From contig CALQED020000086.1 of NCBI GenBank assembly GCA_943329505.2, positions 1 to 6,024 of the forward strand: DNA of 6,024 nt, read 5' to 3'. The notes beneath the pieces were generated by a model, which was not told where the DNA came from, did no database searches, and saw nothing but the letters and a program-made list of their open reading frames with translations. Position numbers and translations under genes: made by a program. Source of the DNA: Polynucleobacter meluiroseus. Lineage in GTDB: Bacteria > Pseudomonadota > Gammaproteobacteria > Burkholderiales > Burkholderiaceae. Below, in pieces: positions 1 through 5,490 of this stretch (position 1 is its first letter; the number at the start of each line of letters is the position of its first letter).

Positions 1-923
1 CCAGTGTTCTGATAGAAAAAATTAACATCTACCTTAGATTTATCTTCCAAGCGAGTGGTGGTTCCTCCTGCTAAATCAGTGCTTTGTCTGATATTGGTTG
101 CGGATGCATACCCCGAAGATAAATCTGACATGGTGCTATAGCCGGCACGGAAAAAACCGTTGGTACCAGGACTTGCTTTAAAGTATCCCTGAAGTCGTAC
201 ATTTGAATTATGGGAACTAGCAGGCCCTTGACCATTCTTGATGCTATTTGAAGATGCCGGAGAAATCGTGGCAATTCCTTGATAGCCATCGGTAGCAAAG
301 TAATCTGCTGAGAATCTTAATTGCAAAGAATCTGATGCGATTAAATCTTTTGATGCAGCAATATTACCCGTTCCAAATGAGCCAATACTTCCTGAAACCT
401 CTTGTTGACTATTGGCTGGAGTTTTAGTCTTAATATTAATCACACCGCCCATGCCATAGTTACCCCATAAGCTAGACACGCCGCCACGAATAAACTCTAC
501 CGAATCAATGGCAGACATTGGCACCAAGTTCCACTGGACGGTACCATAAAAAGCATCGTTCGCAGGCAAACCATCAATTAATACTAGCGTTCTTGCATTG
601 CCAAGACCGCGCACGTTAATACTTTGGCCCGTTGGATCTTTTTGATAGTAAGGTGTGTCATTGAGGATGACGCCTGGAACGTTCTTTAAAATCTGATCTA
701 TTGTTTGATCTGGTGCTATCTCAAGTACTTCCTTGGTCAGAATAGTAGTGTTGAGAGGTATCTCATCCAAAGGGGTGCCAGAGCGTGTAGCGCTAACTAC
801 CACATCACCTAACTTTTGGTTGTAATCTGCCGGGGGTGCTATTTGGGCTTGTAAATTAGGAGCAATCAAGATTGAACCAAATAACAAGCCCACGCACGCA
901 GCAATTTTCTTTTTCTGAAACAT
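1..923 (-). CDS. TonB-dependent outer-membrane receptor, N-terminal part (3' end beyond window)
   Basis: Outer-membrane gated channel that imports a scarce ligand (iron chelate, metal, cobalamin or similar) using TonB/ExbBD energy. Only the first 307 residues are present; the frame stays open through base 1, and such receptors usually have about 600-750 residues. Residues 1-26 are a signal peptide (MFQKKK, a hydrophobic stretch, then cleavage after LQA). A TonB box lies at about 39-47 (GDVVVSATR). The plug domain spans about 50-167, with NVRGLG (103-108), LVLIDGLP (113-120), VEFIRGG (142-148) and GGVINI (159-164). Alternating beta-barrel strands begin after about 172. The ATG at 923-921 has GGAG at 936-933, 9 nt upstream, which supports this start. 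It lies 76 nt downstream of the DUF2946 gene, probably in the same transcript. The visible mature part contains no cysteine, so an OprC-type CxxxM copper site in the plug is absent. The ligand cannot be named from this sequence. Confidence 0.93.
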   Translation of the reverse strand, partial: MFQKKKIAACVGLLFGSILIAPNLQAQIAPPADYNQKLGDVVVSATRSGTPLDEIPLNTTILTKEVLEIAPDQTIDQILKNVPGVILNDTPYYQKDPTGQSINVRGLGNARTLVLIDGLPANDAFYGTVQWNLVPMSAIDSVEFIRGGVSSLWGNYGMGGVINIKTKTPANSQQEVSGSIGSFGTGNIAASKDLIASDSLQLRFSADYFATDGYQGIATISPASSNSIKNGQGPASSHNSNVRLQGYFKASPGTNGFFRAGYSTMSDLSSGYASATNIRQSTDLAGGTTTRLEDKSKVDVNFFYQNT

Positions 924-972
924 GATTTACTTCTCCACACAACATGACAGCAACGAATTAAGTTGCCCACTA

Positions 973-987
973 CATAGCTAGGCTATG
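973..987. repeat. Short perfect inverted repeat between DUF2946 and receptor genes
   Basis: CATAGC and GCTATG form a perfect 6-bp dyad around a TAG spacer. It lies 12 nt beyond the DUF2946 stop and about 50 nt before the receptor start. No T-tract follows on the minus strand (TAGTGGGC), so it is not a standard intrinsic terminator. It could be a weak mRNA hairpin, a processing site or an operator; chance is also possible. Confidence 0.35.
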
Positions 988-999
988 CCCTAATTTAGA

Positions 1000-1371
1000 T
1001 TAGGCTTGTGCAGGAGGTGCTGCTGAGGGGGGTGTTACCCAAACAGCGAGAGGTTTGGGTGATTGATAGAAAAGTTTTGGGAGCAACGCAAAAGAATTTG
1101 GCGCTGCAAATGTGAGATTGGTATTGAATGCTGGAGTAATACTGTTTTGCGCTAAGCAGTATGGACATGGCTGCGCTTGATCCGCCAACTCTTGGTTATC
1201 TGCCTGAACGTTGATCTCGGCCTTAGCACCCTCAACTGAACAAATCTCCATCGCAAAACCTTGGCCATGTTTCGCCAGCGATACCGCCTGTGAAACGGCG
1301 GGCGCAAGCGCACTCATTGCGATTGCGATTGCAGCAATCCAGTGAACGAGGCGGTTTTTATGGAAATTCAT
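1000..1371 (-). CDS. DUF2946 family small exported or membrane-anchored protein
   Basis: A 123-residue protein that matches the DUF2946 pattern as I know it. It has a basic N-terminus, one hydrophobic segment at about 10-30 (signal peptide or anchor), a cysteine in an EICS-like motif (C44), a C-P-x-C motif (C69, C72) and a Pro/Ala-rich C-terminus ending PPSAAPPAQA. The chain is therefore probably periplasmic, where the three cysteines could bind a metal or form a disulfide. The molecular function of the family is not established. DUF2946 genes often lie near copper-handling genes and TonB-dependent receptors, and here a receptor follows after 76 nt. The ATG at 1371-1369 has no clear Shine-Dalgarno sequence. 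A TAAAAT hexamer (1386-1381) lies 9 nt upstream and could be a -10 box, which would make the mRNA almost leaderless. The family call is fairly secure; the role is not. Confidence 0.8.
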   Translation of the reverse strand: MNFHKNRLVHWIAAIAIAMSALAPAVSQAVSLAKHGQGFAMEICSVEGAKAEINVQADNQELADQAQPCPYCLAQNSITPAFNTNLTFAAPNSFALLPKLFYQSPKPLAVWVTPPSAAPPAQA

Positions 1372-1380
1372 GATGGAATG

Positions 1381-1386
1381 ATTTTA
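1381..1386 (-). promoter_or_regulatory. Candidate -10 box for the DUF2946/receptor transcript
   Basis: On the minus strand this reads TAAAAT, 5 of 6 matches to the sigma-70 -10 consensus. It lies in the only 36 nt between the upstream terminator stem and the DUF2946 ATG. No good -35 is visible at 16-18 bp spacing, where the sequence is TTCTTG or similar. If it is real, transcription starts only a few bases before the ATG. The evidence is weak. Confidence 0.25.
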
Positions 1387-1407
1387 GCGGACTTTTATTT
1401 TCCCAAG

Positions 1408-1431
1408 AAAAAGGGGCTTACGCCCCTTTTT
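1408..1431 (-). terminator. Rho-independent terminator after tctA (bidirectional in form)
   Basis: AAAAAGGGGC and GCCCCTTTTT form a perfect 10-bp stem around a 4-nt loop, with a GC-rich core and T5 on the 3' side of either strand. It begins 34 nt beyond the tctA stop and ends tctCBA transcription. Because the arms are A5 and T5, it would also stop plus-strand transcription. It also separates the tct operon from the DUF2946 gene. Confidence 0.9.
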
Positions 1432-1465
1432 AACTAGATCAGCCTGGCTTTTGACCAGTCAAGTC

Positions 1466-2965
1466 TTATGCTGCAGCAGCCTTTTTCTTGCCAATCACTT
1501 TACTAATCAATGGCCAGAAGAGCAGGACCAATGCAAGAGATGTAATAGCGCCCACCAATGGGTTAGAGAAGAAAATATCTAAGCTTCCCTGTGAGAACAG
1601 CATGGATTGACGGAAAGAATCTTCTGCACGGTCGCCCAATACCAGAGCCAATACCATTGGCGCCATTGGATAGTCGAGCTTTTTAAAGACATAACCCAGA
1701 ACACCGAAGCCCATCATCAGCCAAACATCAAACATGGCATTGTGAACAGTGTATGCACCTACTGCACAAATCACAATAATGACTGGCGCAATGATTGAGA
1801 ACGGAATTCTCAAGATAGAAGCAAATAATGGCACGCAAGTTAATACAACGAACAAGCCAGCCAAGTTACCCAAGTACATACTGGCAATCAAGCCCCAAAC
1901 AAAGTCTGGCTTCTCAACGAAGAGTAATGGACCAGGTTGTAAGCCCCAGATCAAGAGACCGCCAAGCAATACGGCTGCTGTTGGTGAGCCTGGAATACCG
2001 AGAGACAACATTGGGAGAAGTGCTGCTGTACCTGCAGCATGGGCTGCAGTTTCTGGCGCAACAATACCCTCCATCTTGCCAGTACCAAACTTATCGCCTT
2101 CTTTAGATACGCGCTTAGCGACGCCATAGGCCATGAAGGATGCAGGAGTTGCGCCACCAGGAGTAATACCCATCCAGCAACCAATCAAGCAGCTGCGCAA
2201 TGAAGTAGCCCAGTATTTTGGCAATTGCTTCCAAGTTTCCCAAACCACCTTGCCACGAATCTTGGCTGCAGCCCCTTGGAATGCAAGACCCTCTTCCATC
2301 GAAAGCAGAATCTCGCCAATACCAAACAAACCGATCACAGCGATCAAGAAGTCAAAGCCGCGCATTAATTCTGGATTACCGAATGTCAAACGCAATTGAC
2401 CTGTAACCGTATCCATACCAACAGTAGCCAAGGCGAAGCCCAGCATCATTGCGGAAATCGTTTTAAACGGCGACCCCTTGTTCATGCCCACAAAGCTACA
2501 GAAGGTAAGCAAGTAGACCGAGAAGAACTCCGGGGGACCAAACTGGAGAGCGAACTTAGCCACCAATGGCGCCAAGAAAGTAATCATCACAATTGCAAAG
2601 AACGCACCAATGAATGAAGAGGTAAACGCTGCGGTTAAAGCCTCACCTGCTTTGCCATTCCGAGCCATTGGGTAACCATCAAAGGTGGTTGCAACAGACC
2701 ACGGCTCACCGGGAATATTAAAGAGAATAGAGGTAATCGCTCCGCCGAACAAAGCACCCCAATAAATACAAGACAGCATGATGATGGCTGAAGTTGGTGG
2801 CATCGTGAAAGTCAATGGCAACAAAATCGCAATTCCATTTGCGCCACCAAGGCCTGGCAATACGCCGATGATCACTCCAAGTGTTACACCTACTAGCATC
2901 AGCAGCAGGTTAAATGGGGTCATTGCAACAGCAAAGCCATTGAATAGAGCGTTAATTTCTTCCAA
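1466..2965 (-). CDS. tctA: Tripartite tricarboxylate transporter large permease TctA (TTG start)
   Basis: Large inner-membrane subunit of a TTT-family secondary transporter; it moves the solute delivered by TctC across the membrane, driven by an ion gradient. The 499 residues match the usual family length of about 500 and contain about 11-12 hydrophobic segments. Family motifs occur twice, as expected from internal duplication: GVLPGLGGANG (34-44) with IPGEPWSVATTFDGYP (84-99) and GKAGEAL (104-110), then GITPGGATP (266-274) with APETAAHAAGTA (303-314) and LGIPGSPTAAVLLGG (322-336). The C-terminus is basic (KKKAAAA). The first codon is TTG at 2965-2963, with AAGGAG at 2977-2972, 6 nt upstream, and the residues that follow match normal TctA N-termini, so TTG is the real start. 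tctB ends 33 nt upstream. The substrate is not determined by sequence; many betaproteobacterial TTT systems carry carboxylates other than citrate. Confidence 0.96.
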   Translation of the reverse strand: MEEINALFNGFAVAMTPFNLLLMLVGVTLGVIIGVLPGLGGANGIAILLPLTFTMPPTSAIIMLSCIYWGALFGGAITSILFNIPGEPWSVATTFDGYPMARNGKAGEALTAAFTSSFIGAFFAIVMITFLAPLVAKFALQFGPPEFFSVYLLTFCSFVGMNKGSPFKTISAMMLGFALATVGMDTVTGQLRLTFGNPELMRGFDFLIAVIGLFGIGEILLSMEEGLAFQGAAAKIRGKVVWETWKQLPKYWATSLRSCLIGCWMGITPGGATPASFMAYGVAKRVSKEGDKFGTGKMEGIVAPETAAHAAGTAALLPMLSLGIPGSPTAAVLLGGLLIWGLQPGPLLFVEKPDFVWGLIASMYLGNLAGLFVVLTCVPLFASILRIPFSIIAPVIIVICAVGAYTVHNAMFDVWLMMGFGVLGYVFKKLDYPMAPMVLALVLGDRAEDSFRQSMLFSQGSLDIFFSNPLVGAITSLALVLLFWPLISKVIGKKKAAAA

Positions 2966-2971
2966 CTTGAA

Positions 2972-2977
2972 CTCCTT
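2972..2977 (-). promoter_or_regulatory. Shine-Dalgarno sequence that fixes the TTG start of tctA
   Basis: On the minus strand this reads AAGGAG within TAAAAGGAGT, 6 nt before the TTG codon. It is the strongest ribosome binding site in the operon and decides the use of the non-ATG start. It falls wholly in the tctB-tctA gap. Confidence 0.85.
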
Positions 2978-2998
2978 TTATCTAATCTTTTTTATTTT

Positions 2999-3526
2999 TT
3001 AGTTCACACCAACAAACTCGAGCGGATTGAACCATGAGCCATGCGGCAATGGAACCTGGAACCAGAACTCGAACATGAGGTACAGGGCTACGCTCACCCC
3101 GACTGATACTGCAATTGCTTTCCAAATCGGATACTTTCCTAACCACACCATAAAGATTGCGATGTAGAGGGCTGAAGAAACATAAATTCCAATCAATTGC
3201 ACGCCAAGCACAAACACGATCGCTGGCAAAAGCACAGCCATGACTTGCTTTAAAGGCTCTTTCTCAACAAATGATTCTGTTTTCTTGTGTTTATTGACGA
3301 TTGCAGTTTGATAAAGAGTGACCGTACTTGAGAGCAGAATAATCAAGCTAATATAGAAAGGGAAATACCCTGCCTCAGGGCCGTCAGCACCCCAGCTAGC
3401 GCCCAACTTCAGACTACCAACCATCACGGTGATGGCAATCGCAAGGAACACAAGCGAAGTGATGATATCCATTGCCCTGACGCTAATCGCTGATTCTTGA
3501 TTTGAATTATTTGCTTGTTCAGACAT
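2999..3526 (-). CDS. tctB: Tripartite tricarboxylate transporter small membrane subunit TctB
   Basis: Small inner-membrane partner of TctA in the TTT transporter; it is poorly conserved across the family and required for transport. The 175 residues contain four predicted membrane segments, at about 20-40, 55-74, 93-130 (two adjacent helices) and 134-155, which is the usual TctB topology. The family hallmarks are GPEAGYFPFYI (49-59) after the first helix and VPLPHG (158-163) after the last. A short polar N-terminus rich in Asn, Ser and Gln precedes helix 1. The ATG at 3526-3524 has only an A-rich leader (GTGAAAAAATAA) and no clear Shine-Dalgarno sequence, so translation may be weak. tctC lies 85 nt upstream, across a terminator-like hairpin, and tctA follows after 33 nt. 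Confidence 0.94.
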   Translation of the reverse strand: MSEQANNSNQESAISVRAMDIITSLVFLAIAITVMVGSLKLGASWGADGPEAGYFPFYISLIILLSSTVTLYQTAIVNKHKKTESFVEKEPLKQVMAVLLPAIVFVLGVQLIGIYVSSALYIAIFMVWLGKYPIWKAIAVSVGVSVALYLMFEFWFQVPLPHGSWFNPLEFVGVN

Positions 3527-3566
3527 TTATTTTTTCACTAATCAATGTTAATTAATACACTTACTC

Positions 3567-3596
3567 AAAAAATAGGACCCCCAATGGAGGTCCTAT
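3567..3596 (-). terminator. Terminator-like hairpin between tctC and tctB (partial terminator or attenuator)
   Basis: ATAGGACC and GGTCCTAT form a perfect 8-bp stem (3572-3579 with 3589-3596). After one mismatch two further GC pairs close a 3-nt loop. On the minus strand a T6 run (3572-3567) follows at once, the form of an intrinsic terminator. It begins 15 nt beyond the tctC stop. Since tctB and tctA have no obvious promoter of their own, it probably permits read-through and raises TctC levels relative to the membrane subunits; it may also protect the tctC mRNA 3' end. Confidence 0.8.
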
Positions 3597-3611
3597 CAGA
3601 TTTCTTACAAA

Positions 3612-4622
3612 TTACTTAGCCAAGAAGCCAGCTTCAGTCATCAATTGCTTATGCAAAGCTTCATTTAGTGTGAGCCAGTTTCTAAATTCTTTACCAGTCA
3701 TAAATGTCTGATTGAATGCGCCATCAGCCATAAACTTTTTCCACTCTGGTGTAGCACGTACTTTCTTAAACAGTTCAACATAAAAATCAACCTGCTCTTG
3801 AGTGACGCCAGGCGCCATGAAAATACCGCGCAACATCACATAGTCAGTTGATACTCCAGCCTCTTTACAAGTTGGTACGTCATACCATGATTGGGTATCT
3901 GTTACTTTCTCTTTGTAAGGCATACGGGTGTCATCAAATACGCACAATGCACGTAATTTATTTGCACGCCATTGAGCAACTGCCTCAATTGGATTGTTCA
4001 CAGAAGAATCAATATGATTACCTACGAGCTGAACTGCAACGTCACCACCCCCTTTGAATGGGATGTAGGTGAACTTCGCACCAGTGGCTTTTTCAATCGC
4101 TACGGTAATGATCTGGTCTTCAGACTTTGAGCCTGTACCACCCATTTTGAATTTACCCGGGCCCGCTGCTTTAGCGGCATCGATATATTCTTTTGCTGTC
4201 TTGTATGGCTTATCGACGTTATCCCACAAAACAAATTGGTCAAGAGCCAACATCGCTACTGGAGTAATGTCTTGCCAGTTAAAAGGAACACCGGTTGCCA
4301 ATGGAGTGGTGAACAAATTAGAAAGCGTGATCACAATCTTGTTTGGATCGCCTTTAGCTTCTTTCATTGCTAAGAAACCTTCAGCGCCAGCACCAGCACC
4401 TTTATTCACAGGAATAACAGCCTGCTTCATTAAATTATTTTTAGTGATGATTCCTTGAATCATGCGAGCCATTTGGTCAGCACCACCACCAGGACCGGCG
4501 GGAATAATGAATTCAACAGGTTTGGTTGGCTCCCATGCAGCAAATGCAGGTGAGACACCAGTAACACCGAGGGCTAAGGCGGTAGAAATCAAGGCCCCTT
4601 TAAACTTCATCTTCATCTTCAT
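3612..4622 (-). CDS. tctC: Tripartite tricarboxylate transporter substrate-binding protein TctC (Bug family)
   Basis: Periplasmic binding protein that captures the solute and hands it to TctA/TctB. The 336 residues are near the family size. A signal peptide has a lysine-rich start (MKMKMKFKG), a hydrophobic core and cleavage after AFA at about 28. The mature chain opens with the family motif WEPTKPVEFIIPAGPGGGAD (30-49), followed by NKGAGAGAEG (73-82), GGTGSKSEDQ (161-170) and YIPFKGGGDVAVQLVGNHID (186-205). Two cysteines, C227 and C252, could form a periplasmic disulfide. The ATG at 4622-4620 has GGAG at 4633-4630, 7 nt upstream. In-frame ATGs at codons 3 and 5 are alternatives but fit the ribosome binding site less well. 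It is the first gene of tctCBA. No TctDE-type sensor/regulator pair is adjacent within the window. The substrate is unknown. Confidence 0.95.
   Translation of the reverse strand: MKMKMKFKGALISTALALGVTGVSPAFAAWEPTKPVEFIIPAGPGGGADQMARMIQGIITKNNLMKQAVIPVNKGAGAGAEGFLAMKEAKGDPNKIVITLSNLFTTPLATGVPFNWQDITPVAMLALDQFVLWDNVDKPYKTAKEYIDAAKAAGPGKFKMGGTGSKSEDQIITVAIEKATGAKFTYIPFKGGGDVAVQLVGNHIDSSVNNPIEAVAQWRANKLRALCVFDDTRMPYKEKVTDTQSWYDVPTCKEAGVSTDYVMLRGIFMAPGVTQEQVDFYVELFKKVRATPEWKKFMADGAFNQTFMTGKEFRNWLTLNEALHKQLMTEAGFLAK
4605..4622 (-). repeat. Three tandem ATGAAG units at the tctC start
   Basis: The first six codons of tctC are three exact copies of ATGAAG (Met-Lys). They give three candidate starts in the same frame and a basic n-region for the signal peptide. 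A change in copy number would keep the frame. Confidence 0.8.
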
Positions 4623-4706
4623 TAACGTGCTCCTATGAATGGTTTGCCAATTTATTTTTGACTTATTTAATGTGAGTGATTTTTAAACAAGATGGGCTAG
4701 TAAAAC

Positions 4707-4720
4707 TTGATAGCCATCAA
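4707..4720. repeat. Dyad TTGAT-N4-ATCAA upstream of tctC
   Basis: A perfect 5-bp inverted repeat with a 4-nt spacer, 85-98 nt before the tctC start. It has the size of a small operator half-site pair, but short arms like these often occur by chance. Confidence 0.3.
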
Positions 4721-4789
4721 TAATTCCGAAAATCAATCACGCGAGACTCTGCAATCTAGCAAAAACCCCTATAAATCAAGTCAAAGCTT

Positions 4790-4817
4790 AGGATAGTGTA
4801 CTTACACTAGCTGTTAA
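4790..4817 (-). promoter_or_regulatory. Candidate tctC promoter overlapping an operator-like dyad
   Basis: On the minus strand TTAACA (4817-4812, 5 of 6 to the -35 consensus) and TATCCT (4795-4790, 4 of 6 to the -10) are 16 bp apart. Between and over them lies the perfect dyad TAGTGTA / TACACTA (4794-4809, 2-nt spacer), so a regulator bound there would cover the spacer and the edge of the -10. Transcription would start near 4783, giving a leader of about 160 nt. The promoter call is modest; the dyad itself is certain as sequence. Confidence 0.35.
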
Positions 4818-4895
4818 TCATGGCATTTAAGGCACAAAAAACGTACAAATAGTATGTCTATTGAATGTGCGATGAATTGGGATACAAAATAGGAT

Positions 4896-4922
4896 GGCTA
4901 TCTAGGGTTAACCCTGAATACC
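4896..4922 (-). repeat. Extended palindrome downstream of tRNA-Thr
   Basis: The perfect 12-bp palindrome AGGGTTAACCCT (4904-4915) is flanked by further pairing (GG/CC and TAT/ATA, with one bulge and one mismatch), which makes a hairpin of about 27 nt. It begins 9 nt beyond the tRNA 3' end. On the minus strand it is followed by ATCCTATTTTG, only a weak T-run. It may act as a poor terminator or processing signal for the tRNA transcript, or be a protein-binding palindrome. Confidence 0.45.
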
Positions 4923-4931
4923 ATTAGGAAC

Positions 4932-5007
4932 TGGTGCCGCTTGCCGGAATCGAACTGGCGACCTTTTCATTACGAATGAACTGCTCTACCAACTGAGCTA
5001 AAGCGGC
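4932..5007 (-). tRNA. tRNA-Thr, anticodon CGU
   Basis: A 76-nt cloverleaf with encoded CCA. The acceptor stem is GCCGCTT with AAGCGGC. The D stem is GCTC/GAGC with AGTTGGTA in the loop. The anticodon stem GTTCA/TGAAA carries the loop TTCGTAA, with CGT at 34-36, which reads ACG (Thr). The variable loop is AGGTC and the T loop is TTCGATT. The layout resembles E. coli thrW as I recall it, including the unpaired 27-43 position. The T stem GCCAG/CCGGC has an A52-C62 mismatch where G-C is usual. The gene begins 15 nt after the DUF1854 stop, so it is either co-transcribed with that operon or has a promoter inside its end. Confidence 0.96.
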
Positions 5008-5019
5008 CTACTGAAACCC

Positions 5020-5025
5020 ATTCTA
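5020..5025 (-). promoter_or_regulatory. Candidate -10 box for tRNA-Thr overlapping the DUF1854 stop codon
   Basis: On the minus strand this reads TAGAAT, 5 of 6 to consensus; its first three bases are the DUF1854 TAG stop. The predicted start falls near 5013, about 6 nt before the tRNA 5' end, a plausible tRNA leader. The hexamer at 17 bp spacing (AAAAGC) is a poor -35, so this remains tentative. Confidence 0.3.
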
Positions 5026-5490
5026 GCGGAAACGATCCAATAGCTTTTTACTCACTTTATCCAACTGTGTGGAGTCTTTGATTAAGAACTGTAGCCCATT
5101 AGAGTCTGCAATTAATAAGGTGTTACCAGTAATTCTGCGAATATCTTCTTCACCCTTTAAGCGAATGCGAGTTGGCCCACGATTGGTTTCAATATCCCAA
5201 ATGCTGGGGGTGGCAAAGGTGGATACCTGGGTAATTTTTTCAATGACAGGTATAAATTCGCGCGCTGCCAATTCCGATTCAATCAGAGTCATCTCATCTT
5301 TTGGAATAGCAGCAACATCGGGATACCAAAATACCTCTTTGCCCGATAAGTCCATGATGCCGACACCGCTACCTGGGGCCGTAATCGGAAACGCTCGTAC
5401 TGGATAAACGCCAACATGAGACTCTCCTAAGGTATCAATGAATACAAGACGCCCAAGTGAATCGCGCAACAATTGGTGAGAGTGACTCAT
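5023..5490 (-). CDS. DUF1854 family protein (cyanophycin-associated type)
   Basis: A 155-residue soluble protein without a signal peptide or membrane segment. It matches DUF1854 over nearly its whole length: LRDSLGRLVF (8-17), GVYPVRAFPITAPG (27-40), GKEVFWYPD (50-58), AAREFIPVIEKI (75-86), PSIWDIETNRGPT (94-106), GEEDIRRI (112-119), LLIADSNGLQFLI (124-136) and a C-terminal LDKVSKKLLDRFR. Family members in Burkholderia-type genomes usually follow a fused ABC transporter gene and are annotated as associated with cyanophycin metabolism; no biochemical activity is known to me. The ATG at 5490-5488 overlaps the ABC stop in ATGA, with a G-rich GGGGGAGGG tract (5501-5493) just upstream, so translation is probably coupled. 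The product may be a partner or regulator of the transporter; that is inferred from position only. Confidence 0.85.
   Translation of the reverse strand: MSHSHQLLRDSLGRLVFIDTLGESHVGVYPVRAFPITAPGSGVGIMDLSGKEVFWYPDVAAIPKDEMTLIESELAAREFIPVIEKITQVSTFATPSIWDIETNRGPTRIRLKGEEDIRRITGNTLLIADSNGLQFLIKDSTQLDKVSKKLLDRFR

Larger units (their letters stand above)
4623..4931. other. 309-nt intergenic region between tctC and tRNA-Thr
   Basis: No coding sequence is supported here. It must hold the tctC promoter and any operator, and the 3' end of the tRNA transcript. I see three dyads (4707-4720, 4794-4809, 4896-4922) and one modest promoter candidate overlapping the second dyad. A TTGACT hexamer (4784-4779) lacks a good -10 at 16-18 bp spacing. 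The tctC leader from the promoter candidate would be about 160 nt, with no riboswitch fold that I recognise. Confidence 0.6.

Noticed and set aside
278..290. 13-mer CTTGATAGCCATC shared with 4706-4718, and its 10-mer core inverted at 4893-4902
   Set aside because: One copy is receptor coding sequence. A 13-base match within 6 kb is not rare enough to suggest a dispersed repeat family.
71..298. Minus-strand open frame of 75 codons
   Set aside because: It is a different frame inside the TonB-dependent receptor gene, whose own frame runs open from 923 to the window edge with plug and barrel motifs.
1749..2129. Plus-strand open frame of 126 codons, with other overlapping frames in the same area
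   Set aside because: Antisense to conserved TctA membrane segments and motifs; composition is that of a shadow frame.
4069..4458. Plus-strand open frame of 129 codons
   Set aside because: It lies wholly antisense to tctC, which has clear family motifs, a signal peptide and a ribosome binding site. The translation shows no recognisable domain.
4756..4784. TTGACT as a -35 box of the tctC promoter
   Set aside because: At 16-18 bp spacing the -10 candidates (TTGCTA, TGCTAG, GCTAGA) match consensus poorly, so it was not listed as a promoter.
5069..5407. Plus-strand open frame of 112 codons
   Set aside because: Antisense to DUF1854, which matches its family along its length and is coupled to the ABC gene.
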